Source of the DNA: Sipunculus nudus
Lineage: Eukaryota; Annelida; Sipuncula; Golfingiida; Sipunculidae
Assembly (NCBI GenBank): GCA_026874595.1
Contig: CM049309.1
Location: 5,726,576-5,790,575 of the forward strand
Direction of reading: 5' to 3'
Length of the DNA: 64,000 nt
The notes under the pieces: model-generated
The model's input: the letters and a program-made list of their open reading frames with translations, nothing else
Databases searched by the model: none
Told to the model about the DNA's origin: nothing
Shown: in pieces, positions 47,101 to 62,100 of the stretch
Layout: every line of letters starts with the position of its first letter
Position numbering within the stretch: the stretch's first letter is position 1
Position numbers and translations under genes: made by a program

Positions 47101-50100
47101 GAAAATACTAATGTCGTAACTTTATATTTTTTTAAACAAAAACGGACTGATGTATTCATAAGAACAAGCTGGCCGCCTTTCATTAACTGTGTAGTTAATT
47201 TTGAAAATATAAATTTCAAGACTCTATATTCTGTTGTAACTAGAGTTTCTGAACACAAACTAAATGCATGGTGAATAAAACTCTTTCAGCTTTATTTGTA
47301 TTACAGCATTCATTAAAACCATAAAAGCTAAATCGTTGTTCGACTCTGATAAATCTATGTACAACCTTGGCTACATCGGGCGAGGTTACGACATATTCCG
47401 AGGACACCCGATGTCGCCGCAAGGAACGGTTGATCCCGGTTTCCGACTTCCGGTGATTGACCTCCCCTACACGTGGCGCCACACAGCGGACGGCGAGTAT
47501 CGTGTGCCAGACAATGTAGACGTCGTAGCAGAACCAAGGTATTAACTTTTTATTCCTTCCTGTACAGTAAACAGCAGTGCCATTTACAGTGAAATGTACA
47601 CTCGGCATATGCAATCGCCAAGTGATTACTGAAATCGATGGTTTTTAAATCGAAGGGGGGAGGGGGGCTAAACAGATCCACACAACACATTTATATACCC
47701 AAAATATTTATATAGGAATATACTCTGCAACCCCTTTAAACATCCCTGTCCCTCCCGGGGGGGGGGGGGGGGGTTCTAAAAAGGGCTATTTTTTTAACTA
47801 TTTTGTCCTCATTTCTGTTTCAGTGCGAAGTTCGTGGCATCCTCCAGTATAGTGTCCAATGAACAGTCCTACAAAGGCTCCCTCAGTCAGTCTGTATCGG
47901 TAAGAATTCACTCTAAATACTTTAAGTCAGGTTTCAATGAAGAAATAAAAAAAAATCGAAAACTCATAAAAAATAGATGAATATTAATTTCTGACCTTTG
48001 GGGCATTAAATAGCACGGCGGATCAGTCTTAATCAAACGAAAAACCATTTTTGCATATTGATATACCAATACATTTATTCTGCATTGACTTTACAGACAT
48101 TTACAAAATATAATTTACATGCTCTATCCATGTTTAATGGCTTTCATGAAATATATAGTCTTTATTTTGTCATTTTAGGTAGGTGCAAGTGTCCAGGGAG
48201 GGTTTTGGATATTTACGGCCAAAGCATCATTCAGCGCAAACAGCGACTACAAACGAGACACAAACGAGCTGAGGAAAAGCCAGAACTCCTATATGGACAC
48301 TGTTGGCAAGGCAACGGTGTACAAAGCGCGGTTATGTCAAACAGACCGCTCCTCTAAGGTAAGTTAGATTAAAATGATAGGATGTGTGGCGTAATGTTAA
48401 AGCTACGTACACATTAAAACATTTATCCGACAATAGCAACGACACCCTCCCGCCAGAGGTCGTTTTAACTCCAAACGATTCTCTCCAGTTTTGGCACTGT
48501 AGATCAGCCGGGACTACTTGTCTCAACTGTCTAACGGCAAATATAAAATACTACTTCCGATAAGATCTTTTAACAAAAACACCCTTGTTTATGTAATTTG
48601 CCCTAAAACAATGTTGAACGGACTACATTGTCCTCGTCCCTACATTCATACATATGCCGCTGGTGTATTCAGAAGCCCCGGTTCATTGAGGGGGTCATGT
48701 TTTGACTCAACGACAACGTCGACCAAAACGACATATTGATTTTGGTGTGCACATCCAGCAAAATTTATAATCGGAGGCCAAATCGCACCTGTTTAGCTCC
48801 GTTAACTGTAAATCATCTGAACTATAGTGATCACACTTTAGCCGATGTCTGTCAGCGCATTCGACCGACAGCCCGTCTTGCCTTCTGTTAACAGTGCACA
48901 TATTCTTACCGTTGGACCTAGAATTTTCTATATTGACATCTTGAGAGATCCTTGAACTTTTTTTCCTGGAAATCTAAAATAAGTTCACTGTAACATATAC
49001 ACTCCGAGTTATGAGGCTTATTTGGGCACGCCAGAATAATTAAAAATGTTGTTACAAAGCTCTCAGTAATTAACCCATGGATTGCAATTAATCTTTACAT
49101 ATTAATCACCTGCTAAAGCCTCTTGGCGCCACCTGTTTCTTTTCTAGTTTTTTACGCATTTTTCTAATTAGAGACAGTCCAATGACAGCAAACATATAGG
49201 TGTCTGAGCTCTGGTTTCACCTAGTGTCATGAAACCTTGCTAGTGTATCGAGTTGATCATTTCCTGGAGACTGGTACCGCCATCTGTATTTTATTCTGTT
49301 TTTCAACACCAGCTTAAGACTCTTCGTGCCACCTGTATTTTTTTCAAATTTTTCCTCCATTTTTAGATTACTATATTACTTTTATACTATCAGTTTCTCA
49401 ACTGCATTTTCATACGCACTACGATCATTGCCATGAATTTGACCACAAAGATGTACCCCTCTCCATCTGTGAGTGAATGGGTACTAGTCATAGACGGGAT
49501 GAATAACGATTTGAATGACGATTGACGATTATTAATGTAGCAGTATAGTTGTTCAAGTCCATGATTATATATATATGACTGTCATGTATAACTTTGGCAT
49601 GAAAAGTAAATTTATTCAAATTGCATGTAAAAGGTCGCACTGCCGAAAATGTTCACTCATGCTTCGTAACGAAACATTAATGATCAATGGTACTAAACAT
49701 AAAATTTAGGGACATTTTAATTACAGCAGTAAAGGTGTAGTATACATTATATTATGTTACCTGTTTTCAGAAATTATTTCTTTGAGGAAACAAGCAATAT
49801 ACTTCATATGTTTAAAATAGTTACTCCTTGTATAGTTTTGTAAAGATCAACGTTACATAAGGATTGGTGTTTACTAGTCAGCTGAGCCTTATAACCCTTG
49901 GATCACATACTTAAGTGATTCATCGAGTTTCACCTTGATAATGGATGAGCCGTATCAAATTTTAAAATCGTTAAAGGTTTTTAAAACCTGCCTTATCTCT
50001 GAACATTATTTATTTGATAATTTTTATCTCATGTGTCAACATAAGTAAATAAGGTTACATTGCGTAATTAGTATGTTATTTCGTATAATTTGTAGATGAG

Positions 50101-53100
50101 TCTTGGATTAGAAACCGCTTTACACAGCCTCCCGAGTGCAAAATGCAAACATGACGACGAACAAAGTCTCCATGGTTACATGCAAATTATAAGAGAGTTC
50201 GGTACACATTTCACCACATCAGTTGTCATGGGTGCACGCGCGGTGCAGAGGAGGGTCATCAAGAAATCGACAGCCCAGAGTTACTTGAAAGAAATGCGAA
50301 GTCAAGGATTCGAGGCGGGACTAGAAGTGGGCATCGGGCCTGTGAGTATCGGAGCTCATGTATCGAACAAAGACTCCTCATCCTCTGAGAGCGCCAGCAA
50401 ACAAGACCAGGAAAGCACGGAAACCAGAGAATTTTACGTCGGAGGGTCGGCACCAGAGGGCAGTTTAGAGGATGGATCCACCGAGAGTTTACGGACTTGG
50501 GCTCGATCAGCGAAGGAGAACCCTGCCCCAATCCAGTACACCCTGGCAGGCATTGACGAGCTGTTGAACGGAGATGCCTATTTCCGGACACCTACGACCT
50601 GTAAATATCATTTTCATCGTATTTCTGGAATCCTTTATTTGTAAATTTGAATTAACGATTCCATTTATAACGAAACACATATACATTTTTTACATCATGC
50701 CACAACCAAAATCGATCTCTGTTTTCCCCCTTTGAAAATGAACACACTAAGTATTCGGCATAAACGTTACTAATTGCTGGCTCGATGCCTAAAAGGAAAT
50801 CATTTAGATATCATATACATATCTATCAAAAAGGCCATATACCCCGCTGGTCTGTAATTTTTATAACACATTTCGTACCTTGTGTATATATTGAAATTAG
50901 TCCTACATGGCCCATTTCGTATCTTTGTTTGAATGACGTATTGATTAGTTAGAAATATGCATAACCCCATTCCCATTAGTGGCGCAATCGCTGTTTGGTG
51001 ATAAAATAGTAGTATTTTTATTTAGAAGGTAACATAGTGGACAATCTTGCGAGAGAAAAACTAATGATGCATGGAAGAAGCTTTGTGGACCTAATTTTCA
51101 ACTAGAGAAATAAACATTTAATTGAAACAGTATTTAAGTAATAGTTATTTCAAAATATGAGAATATTTTTATATTTTACAATATCAGCCAATAAAAGCAG
51201 CCATGTTCATGCAAAACTATTCTTAGTTGACAGCCGCTGATTGCATGTTATTTACACATTACAAAATAACGACCACCCAAAACAAAGATGGCCACTCATG
51301 CAAGGGCACATCTGATCTGTCAGACCATTGGAAAGACTAGAACAAAGCTGTGAAATATAAATTGGAGAATTATTTTAGAATTCTTTATTGCCATATAAGA
51401 TGGTCACTTCCATATGGGACTCTCTGGGAAATATTGAAAAAGGTAACATTTAAGAAAATTCTCTCTTATAGGAGAGTTTAATCTAATGTCAGAGTTTATA
51501 ATTGATCTTTTTAGGGCTCACTGTTAAAAGGAGATGCATGCAACTGGCGATCCAGAAATACTGTATGGAGGTAATTCCGGATCCTTCAAACTGTGAAGTT
51601 AATAACAACGGCCCTTCTTCCAGACGCAGGAAGCGAAGCGCTGACGATAAACCGCATCAGTACATAAAGTAAGAGTGGGAACGTTAGCTACATTGTTTAT
51701 GGTTGCCTTGACTGGTAGCCCGCGCTATTTCAATTCGTTGCTCTTATCTAAAACGAGATATCGATACTCTCGTGCGTGGAGGCAGTAAATGACTGCCTAC
51801 TGGAAAAACTGCGGGCAAACAACTAGTGCCCCCTAGCAATATATTTTTGGTTGGCCTAAATGTAATTGACGATGACATGAAATACTGTCCGCTACTCCGG
51901 TCATCCAACCACGAGAGGGCATTTAATTCTACTCAAAACGACCTGTTGGACACTGTGGTGCGACCGGGACTGCTTGTCTCAAGGAAACAAGGCATTCAGG
52001 GAAACACTTTCTGTTTACATTTCAAATGCGCATAGTGACAAATTATTACTTATGCCGTGAAGTTTTTGCAACAAAACATATGTGATTTTCCTTGAAACTA
52101 TTTTCATCCAACGTAGTTTAACGTAGTACATCGCTCTTTACACTATATTTGTACCTACCCCCTGCGTAAGTAGAAATCCCGATGTATTGTTGAATTGTGA
52201 GTCAAATTCTGCGCAGTGTGCTCCTCCGTTGACACTTTCATTGTTCCCCTTGACCTTTTTTTCATAAACTTTATTTATTTTACATGGATTGTACAACTAG
52301 CTTTCATAACTTATACGAGACACCATGGCTCGGTGAGTAGTCTGTAAAGTTGAAGGAAAACATGAGAACACACCGATCTTGGACGGATCACTACAACCCT
52401 CTCTCATAGCCGGATTGCCAGTGTATAGAGCTGAGCGTTTTACCACTCGACTGTCCAGCCCCATCTTTGGGGTGGGGGAGAGGGGGGGGGGGGGTGGGGG
52501 GGGACTGTTAACCATGTTACTGAAGACCGGAGCGTCTTTTTTTGAGAACCAGATACAGATGTCAGGAAGATCAGTATTTCCATTCGAGTTCACTCGAGTA
52601 TCCTTCATGCACTCAGAACAACAAGGCGGATTCCGGTCCCAGCATTATTTTCTTGTTAATCTATGCTTGTTTTACGCCCATTGCGATAATCTATCGCGGG
52701 TCTTAACATGAATTTATAAATCCTTTATGTTAGCATGGACGTATATTCTCCCAAGTTAAATGATACATGGAAGGATTAATCTTTTTTTATTTAGATGGTA
52801 GTATATTAGAGGCAACGAGCTCGGTTGGTTGATTATCAAAGGCAGGACTAATTTTTGCATGGAGAATATATTGGCTCCCAAGTGGTGCATTTATTCTAGC
52901 TTTAGGAAACTTCCTTCAACTGACTTCTGGCTAAGTTATTGATGGTCTGTGGAGTTTTCCAGAGTATGACGGGCTGAGAACCGAATAAGATGAGATTTAT
53001 CACGTGATTAAGTCGTCACTCTTTTCTTGGCTCCTCTGGACGCAGTTTTTGGCATACATAGGGCTTGCAGGAATCCCCTTCTAAATACTTATTGTCGACG

Positions 53101-56100
53101 CAAGCAAACACTGTGCAAATTAACAAATTTACTCGACACAACGCACATTTACATACATAAATTGCATTTATAACCTCGGTCAACTGCACTTTGTTGGGGG
53201 CAATGAATATTATTAATATTCTTTTTATGCCATGTAACATAACATTGCAGATATGGTGACTTCATAAGTCTGAAAAGTTCGAGTGCCGGCGGCGACACTC
53301 AAGTTACTGTCAATCAGGAAGTGGACATTGTTGCGGGACAAGGCGTCTGTCATGTCATGAAAGCCGGTTAGTAGTAATTCACAATCCATTCTAGACCACA
53401 GCGGATAGGCCACAAATAATAAAAGGTATGGTTCTCAGGCACCGCCCGCATCAATTTTTAACACCCGCATCAAAAATTTTTATTTTGATTTTCATTAGAA
53501 ACTTACCAATTTTGAACTACAGCCGCTCGGACATTTCTCTCAAGAAGTTAAAATCATACAGTTTCCTCTGTTATGTAGTGCTTTTACTTGTTAAGCAAAA
53601 TAAATCTGTTATTTTCATGCTCTTCCCTTATCATTTGACATTTTTATCGAAACACACCAAAAAATTAAAAATAAAAAAAACCGCCCGCCCGCATTTAATT
53701 CTGAAAAAAAGTGACAGAGAACCATACCTTTATTTTATCTTGGCCTCATTGATACTTTTTTTTCAGCGTTGAACCAGTTAGTTACAATATGGGTGACAGG
53801 CTGGGAACTGTCAGGGGGTTTGATAGCGGAGCGCCGCCACGCGTCAATATATGTAACTTTCACAGGGAACTGACGCCACTCTTCCGCCAGAGGTCGTTAT
53901 CACTCACTCAAAACGAACCTCTTTCAGCAGGGAGATGGCCGTGACTGCTTGTCTCAACTGTCAAAATTCAAACGTATTTATTTTCAAGGGAATACATTGT
54001 GTTTACATTTCCCATGCGCATGCCTACAAATTATTACTTATGCCGTGAAGTAATTACCGCAAATTTGGCTTAAAACATTCCTTATGCTTCATGTTTGAAC
54101 TAGCAAGCCTGAAAATACAAACTTTGCGCTATTATTTCCATCAGACATCATCAGCATGTCTTGCTCATCTTTTTTCTATAATTTAAGGATATGGGTGTGG
54201 TGTAAAAAATCTTTACTCTGCTTTTAAAAATTTTTTCGATACAAGTCCATACAAATCGCACATACACAGTCCTTGGAGCACTTTCGTGTCGCATCCCCTC
54301 GCCCTTTTCGGGATCTGACTGGTTTATTTCTCCCAGTTTCTAAAAAGGCTCATGGGGGCTGCCATCTTCCGTACACACTAAAAAACAGATGCCACACGTC
54401 GTAAGTCGAAGAAAGTGCATAGTATTAAATAATTTATATAAACCATGATAATTTCTGTAACTTAAGCCATCGAACAATAAAAATTGTGTGATTTTTAAAG
54501 ACCCACACTGGATAAATGAATCCTGGTTACGTCTCCTTATATTCTTTGTATGTAATATATAACTTAATTTGGCTGTATTTACCAATTAAATGAATTCTTC
54601 AGTTGTGATGGACACTACTTATATACTTACCAATAGTAGAATAACTATTTAATATAGATTGCGCCATATACGTTGCAACCCTCCCTGACTGACAAAAGTA
54701 CCTACATACAAGTTCTATAGAAATATTGTAATCATCAATTGAATTATACATTTATGATACTTTAAAATAGTAAAATAAGCATGTAATAAATGGCGCCACA
54801 TGCATGATGCCTTTGATTGATTTCTTAGCATATTTAAGTGTATATTCGATATAAATGTTGTAATAAATATCACAAATAATTTTGTTTGTTCCAGAGTACA
54901 CTTTAAAACCCGACGAGCTTAACTTCTTCCAGATTTTACCTGAGGCTGGTCAACCCCAGCTGATGGGACAGAACCTGACATACGGAGACAAGTTCAGACT
55001 CAGTACCATGAAGGTAAAACTCACTATCGTATTTGTTTAAAGTGGCCTAATCCCCTGTTAAGCGTGTTAAAATAACAAGAAAAAATGGCTTCTTCTCTTT
55101 GATATAAATTGGTACATCCAGTATTGTCCGGAAACCTTTGGCTTACTCCTGTATACACGACTGTTTAAAAAAGTGGACCGGGCGCGATCACAGACGTCAA
55201 CATAAACACAGCGGATTGGATTAACATCTGTCAATCAGGAAATGCCCTCACTGTCTTGGCCGAAATGGCTGAAACATCGCGTGTTGCGGGGCCGCAAAAT
55301 CGGACCTCCGTTCACACGCGGCGTTGTTCTTGTACAAACGCAACAAACGCAAGTAGATTGTGTTTACTCACAGGCGAAACCAGAACAAGGTGTTAATCAG
55401 CGATATTGGAAGTACTGAGAATGTGCTAGGGTGGTTCTGCTGGGGAAACTTTTGCAAAACTGAACTGATCGTGTGAAAGAATAGGCATAATATTGCTCCA
55501 GGTTATGTCCCTTTAAAGCTAGTTATTCACCTTCCCTATCTGTTTAATATATGTGATTTCTAGCTTACTCTGTGTACATATTAAAGCTAGCTATTCACGT
55601 ACCATATCTGTTGAATTGATGAGATTTTTAACTTACTCTGTGTACATGTTAATGAAAGGTAGATACTACTTGCGTAAAAAGAGTCTTATAAGAAGTACAC
55701 ATATCATTGCTAATGTTTCTGTGCCTTTTACAATTATCGGTGGCAACATCTACTGGAGCAGTTTGATAACAATCATGATCACATGGAAGGTCAAGCAAAC
55801 ATATTCAAAATCAATTATATAACCATATATTCGTCTTTAAGATGTTCCAACAAACCGCTTCTGACACTTCTTTTTTTAGTAATGTCAGCTCGTCATTGAC
55901 ATTAACGCCACAGCGCCCCGCTCCCCCCTTTCCGACAAGCCCTCTATATCTCTTAGCAAAAACTTAGTATTTCTAACAATGTTATCACCAACGTTTCAGA
56001 AAAGGATAAAAAACAAGTGTTCCAACATGAAGGTTATTATATTAGGACGCATTTTTATAATGTTAGTTTAATGGCTTTTTTTACAGGGCCATAATTTACT

Positions 56101-59100
56101 TATAGTGCCACACGTCAAGTCAACTAATATCAGAGAGTTACTGACGGATACCGAACCCGATGACATTTACAAGTGAGTGAGCTACATTTTTTTAATTTTT
56201 TTATAAGAAAGTTAACTGTGCAGTAAATATTTTGCGGCGATAAAAAACAATTCAATACAAAAATGTAGGGGTTTATAAATAAACAGTTATCAAGAAGCAA
56301 ATATTAAAAACAAGCAGTTCGAAAAAAACATTAAAACATCTCGTTTTTATTTTAAACAAAAGAACTCCTTTAACTAGATGTATGCAATCGCCAAATGATC
56401 ACTGAATCTCAGCCCCCGAAACTGAACGATAATGGGAAATCGATAATAGAGTGTACCACCTTGTTAATAAGGTCAAGGTAAAATATAAATAGCAGGTGGT
56501 TATCTATGGCCTAAAACTAATATTGTGCCGCAATGTCAGCTTTTGATTATCAGCCGTATAAGAGATCTACAGCAAAAGAGAACAGCAGAAGAAAGATTTG
56601 ACGCCCATGGTTTTGCACTCGGGTCTACAACAATCGTTGACCATCATATGAATAATTAATTAAATAAATCCCGATTAAGCCTCCCTCTACAGAAGGAATA
56701 TTTTCTCATTTAGAGACAAATTGTGTTAATTATTAAAATTACACTCTTTTCTTCACCTTTTCAGGATCCAGACGGATGGACGGCAGCTGTGTGTGTTACC
56801 TGTAACGACGAGCGGCGGTAAGGCCATACAACAAAATTATTGTTGGATCAATTTTACTTTTTTTAACAAATGAAAACCAGATGCTTGATAATGTTTTAAA
56901 TGTTTCTATTGCACATTTTCTATGAAAGAATTCTCAAAGGTATGGAAAATGGAATACATTTACACCATTTCATGAATTAAAGTTTTTTTTGTAATTTCTA
57001 GACAAGTTGACAAATTCCAAGCATTGTATCTCGACCGGTAAGGAAAATAAAATCGTCCCCTCACACCATATTTTTTGTTCTGGGACTTCGTGGAACAATA
57101 CACATTTTATGTGTGGTGAAAGTCCTTTCTACTCAAAACGAACCACTTCCAGTTAGGTAGTATGTTTAGGCCTTATCTGAACTGTCATTCTGAAAAATAA
57201 AAATTTGTAACGTTCCAAGGAAACAACTTCTGTTTACATTTGACATGCTTGTGTTTACAAAATATAACTTATATCGTTAGGTTCTTGACACAAAAGCACC
57301 CATGTTTATGTAATTTGCCTTGAAACATTTCTTATCCAATATATTTTAACGGACTGCATTACCCTCTTTATATCATTAATACCTACACCCTGGTGTGTAT
57401 GTAGAAGCTCAGGTGCATTGTGGGGCTTGCATTTCTATGCCCACAATCCCTAACCAGCAGAGTCCATGCAGGATACTGGCAATATTAATTACGGACATAG
57501 TTATAAAAAAAAAATTAGTTGAGGTATATATATGTATGTATGTATGTATGTATATATTTGTGGCTTACTCTGTTAATGAACTGTGAATAATTCCTGCTAG
57601 GAAAGCTATACGAATGACTTTAAGATGGATATAACCTGTTTATCTATAAACACATGACTAGTGCCCATGTTGACAACAACATGTCACTGAGGCTGTAAGT
57701 TCAAATGTGCGTCGGTCGAAAGATCCAAGTTACAAGTCACAAAACGCCATTTGCAAAAAGTTGGTTTTTCTGCCAGATGTCCTTGTTGAATAAGCCCTCA
57801 AATTATATTATTTACAAGTACGTAGATAAAAAAATAGAAAAACCTGTGAAACTGTGACATCGGCATTTTCTTACCTGTTTTATGAAAGTCTTCAAACGAT
57901 ACGCCTCAAGCTATAATTATACAGGTCTAAGAAACGATATTTGTTTCAACACAATTGTCTATTTCTGATTGGTTGACAGGAACCTACTACATGATATGGT
58001 CCAACAACAACAACGCGTGGACTACTTCGGTAAGCCTGACTCTGCATGGCTCAACATGGACAAACGTAAACCATGCCATCCTGTCTGGAAGTCCCCATTT
58101 GATCCAGGAACTAATGAACGATGCCGGCTATATAAAGAAAATATCGGTTAAAGTAAGTAATACAGTGGTATATGTTTACAAATATACGGTCACTAATGCA
58201 CGAATGAACCTGGGAATATGGGCAAAAAAAATATGCAGAAGGTCTAGCGTCATTGTGGCCTGGCCACCTGTTCAGATCACGGGCGTTAGCCCAGCATCCC
58301 GGAATGATAGTGTCCAGTGCATTAGCAGAGCGTCTTTAAAACGTTTGATCTAAGTTCTGAGGTGAGTGGATGCTAGTATGGCGGAGGCATGTATCCATGG
58401 GGATACCGATTTTTAGTTTTTTTTTTATTTTTTTATTAATGTTCATGCGATGAAACATTTAATTCTTTGTTCCCTCCTATTGAGATTGCCACATCCCAGC
58501 TGGGATAGACTGAATGAATGAGTTTTTTATTGTAGTGCCATGTACAATAATACAAGAAGAATTCTTTTTTATGTATGATTTTAGTACCAAACTTTAGTAA
58601 ATTGTGAATAAAGCTTTGTTTCATACATAACCTGTCACGTTTTGACAGTTCCAGCATGTGACCATGTGAGACTTGCTCTTTAACATTTAACTCTTAAAAA
58701 TGCTTGGACATTGGCGCCCCATGTATCTAATCTGAAAACTATGTGTCAGTTTCTTGCCCAGTCTCAAGATGGCACCACCTCCCGGGGCAAACTGTCATCA
58801 AGAAATATTCAGTCTACAAAGCTGCAGGCACTTATGCACGATTGAATTTCGGAATAAAGCCCGATTAATTGAATGCTAATACATGGCGAAGGCTTGCATT
58901 CCTTAGAATGCAGATTTCTAGTTAATCAGGAATCCGAATTCGTCTGCAATCCTCCAGATGGCGCTATGAGCTCTTGTCTAATTAGTATATGAGTGCACGT
59001 GAGGGTTAAATATAAGACCTGCTTTTTCCAGTCTTTTTTTTCTTTTGAAAATGGTGATCTGTATGATATGTATAAATAATACATAACTATAATTTTCAGT

Positions 59101-62100
59101 AGCTGTAATTTTCCCCTTTTTTGTATTTTTTTTTTTTTTGCAGTGTGATAGTTGCTACAATTGGCTGGACGATTCAAACCTGAGGTCTTTTAACATCTCC
59201 ATTATCAACTTGTACACTGAGCGCCTCTACACATTTGGAAACTGTAAATACCGGAGCGTCGTTGTTGGCAAGCCCAGATGGTTATACTGTAACAGAAAGG
59301 GGGAGTCTGTAAAAGCGTCAGGTAGGCATTGCTAATCTGAGGATTCCATACACTGATATTTAGGCTGGCTTGTGCATGGCTAATTTGAGGATTCCATACA
59401 CTGATATTAGGCTGACACGTCAGGCCTAAAAAAAGTATGGTTCTCGGGCACTTTGTATCAGGTATCAGTGCGGGCGGGCGGTTTTAATTATTATTATTTT
59501 TTTAATTAATTAATTTATTTATTTACCTTTTGTTGTATGTATCGATAGAAATGTCATATGATAGGGAAAAGTAAGATAACAGATTTTTTTTCAAAACAGG
59601 TAAACGCACTACAAAAAAATTTCTATGCGGGGGTTAATAGAAGGCGGGCGGTGCCTGATAACCATACCTTTTTTTGGCCTTGCCGACCTTTATTGTTGGA
59701 ATTTCAAGACCTTTCAGACACGTGTGAGAGTATAAAAGAATAATAAAAGGGTACATTATATTTTTATTAAACAACCACATAATTTTTTTTAACTTCACAT
59801 TTGTTTACACAATATGTTGTTTGTATAGTATAATGAATATCAGACGCCAAATATTAATGAAAGTGGTCTTCATGCATACCAGTTGTCAACTAGCTACGTT
59901 GACTTCATGACACGTATTGGGGACATCATAGCGATAAAGACACAATTAAGTTTCGCAAATGAAATGATCGTAATCATTTCAATATGAATATAACACAATA
60001 CACCCGATACTGAAAACCTTGTAGTAACAATGATCACTTGTTGAAAGGATACTATAAAAGAATTATATACGTTCCAACACCTATATCCACCTAAGTGTTA
60101 GGTATTTCTTTCATTTTTGTTTTTCGTAAAAAAAATTAAAAGTCAACTTTAATTTAAGGAGGTAGTATGGCGATTTATTATAGTTTATATAAATATGAAA
60201 TAATTCAATTTTAATTTGCGATTGTTTTACCTTGTCTCTGAAGAGGTGCATAAACATGACGTCATTTAATTTGGCCTATACCTAAAAGGTTATCCGTGTG
60301 ATACATGATGTCATCTTTGTGTATCGTCAAATGCGTTAAGGTTAGAGGGACGTATTTCCAGACCCTAATTATTATCATATTAGGTGCATGTATTAAGGGC
60401 ACAGGGAAAGTTTTTTTTCTATCGAGTGTATGGCATCATGTGATACATCAAACTAAAGCTCAACTCCTGCACTTTATTTTGTTCAAGGAAAACAGGTAAT
60501 GCTATATCTAATTTTCACGGTATAATAAACAACAACATCTAAAACTGGCCACCAGATATCGCCACCTGTCAAGCCTTTCATAGAAACCCAAGTACAACCT
60601 GAGATCCCCTTAAACATAAATAAAAAAAGGCCACCCCTGCAAATTTTTATTCATTTAATTATAATTTAATTTTTCCTATCATCCACCTTCTATAACTATT
60701 GTATGCACTCTCAAATATTCTTTTGCCTCAAATATTCTGCTGCCATGTAATCTTGAATGCTTGCTTAGTCTTGCCACACGAAGGGCCGACCTCGAGCGGA
60801 CCAGAAAATAGGACACTTTAATCTTCAGTCAATGTCGTTAGTAAGGTCGTCCATGTTTTATTGCTATTATTTTTTTTAATTATATAGAATTAAAATGTGA
60901 GGCAGATTATCATTTTGTCGTGAGAAAACCTCCAAAATTGTCAGTTTTGCTCATGCGGCACAAGAGGTAATTATTTTTTACGAATGGAATAGTGCATTGT
61001 CAGATTATTACAGGCTCGCAGCGCACACGAAACGGCAGTTTAATCTCTAGGCACTCAGGCTGGCTGATACAAAAGTGGCGGGCCGATATAACCTGCGATA
61101 ACCGGGCAGTGATGCAGACTAGCCATCTTAGTCATACAGTTATGTATCCGCATGTATTTGCAAGCTCAGCTAAAGTGATTATTCTATTTCAGCGCTGAGC
61201 ATAGTCCAGGAGCAATTTACGGCATATGAGACGGTTCTGAGTTTCAATAGCAAGTATCCGGACGACCAGGCGACACCGGTGGATGCGTCTGAACCAGGGG
61301 TTATCCATCTCCACAGCGACAGTCCACGTGATGTATCGTTTTGGGGTTACGAGGCACCGGACGTTCTGGCTTTAGGGGATGGCATTGTCACCGTGGAGAC
61401 TGTCCATATTCACGACGGTGATTGACCTAACCACCACACCCCTTTTGATCGTCCCCTTTGACCAAATAAACCCCAGAAACGCTCATTCACAGAAGGTTTT
61501 CCGTGTGTATGGTTGCACCGGCTGTTCATAAGACAATAGTGACGTAATAAAGGTCGGCCATGTATGCCATCACATTGACTGACGTCATCAGCTGGGACTG
61601 CTATATCTCTCTGATGAATATATCACGATCATAATGAGGTGTTTTGCTATATTGGATTTGGATTATTTGTCTCAAACGAACGTAGTGTAACGTAAAACAT
61701 GATCATTCACTCGGTAGTCGTCGGAACAGCTCCTGCAACCTTTTTTTTAACCTTTTATACTTTCTCCTTTATATAAAAATATCCCGAAAAAATATGCGGA
61801 CACTGGTACTGGTAATGACCACACGTATTCTGTTTGGGATAGTCGCCCAAATTATGCAAATGTTGTGCTTGTCAGACTGTTTACATTGCCAAAGAAAACT
61901 TGACTGGTCGCTGGCAAGTGCTCTGCTCATGATTATCCACTGAATGAATATGCAATAAAGGTCACACAGAGGTCATGGTTAGGTTAATCATCGTTCACTA
62001 ACATTCTTAGAGACACTCCGGGCGGAATGAAACAAAATTCGAAAGAAAAGGTTTCCAAATACCATTGAATTAAATGGTATAAAATTCCGGACTGTGTCTT

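Noticed and set aside
53016-53240. Minus-strand ORF with a hydrophobic stretch and several cysteines in intron 7 of gene C
   Set aside because: No paralogue, no splice context and no start-site support; a chance frame is likely.
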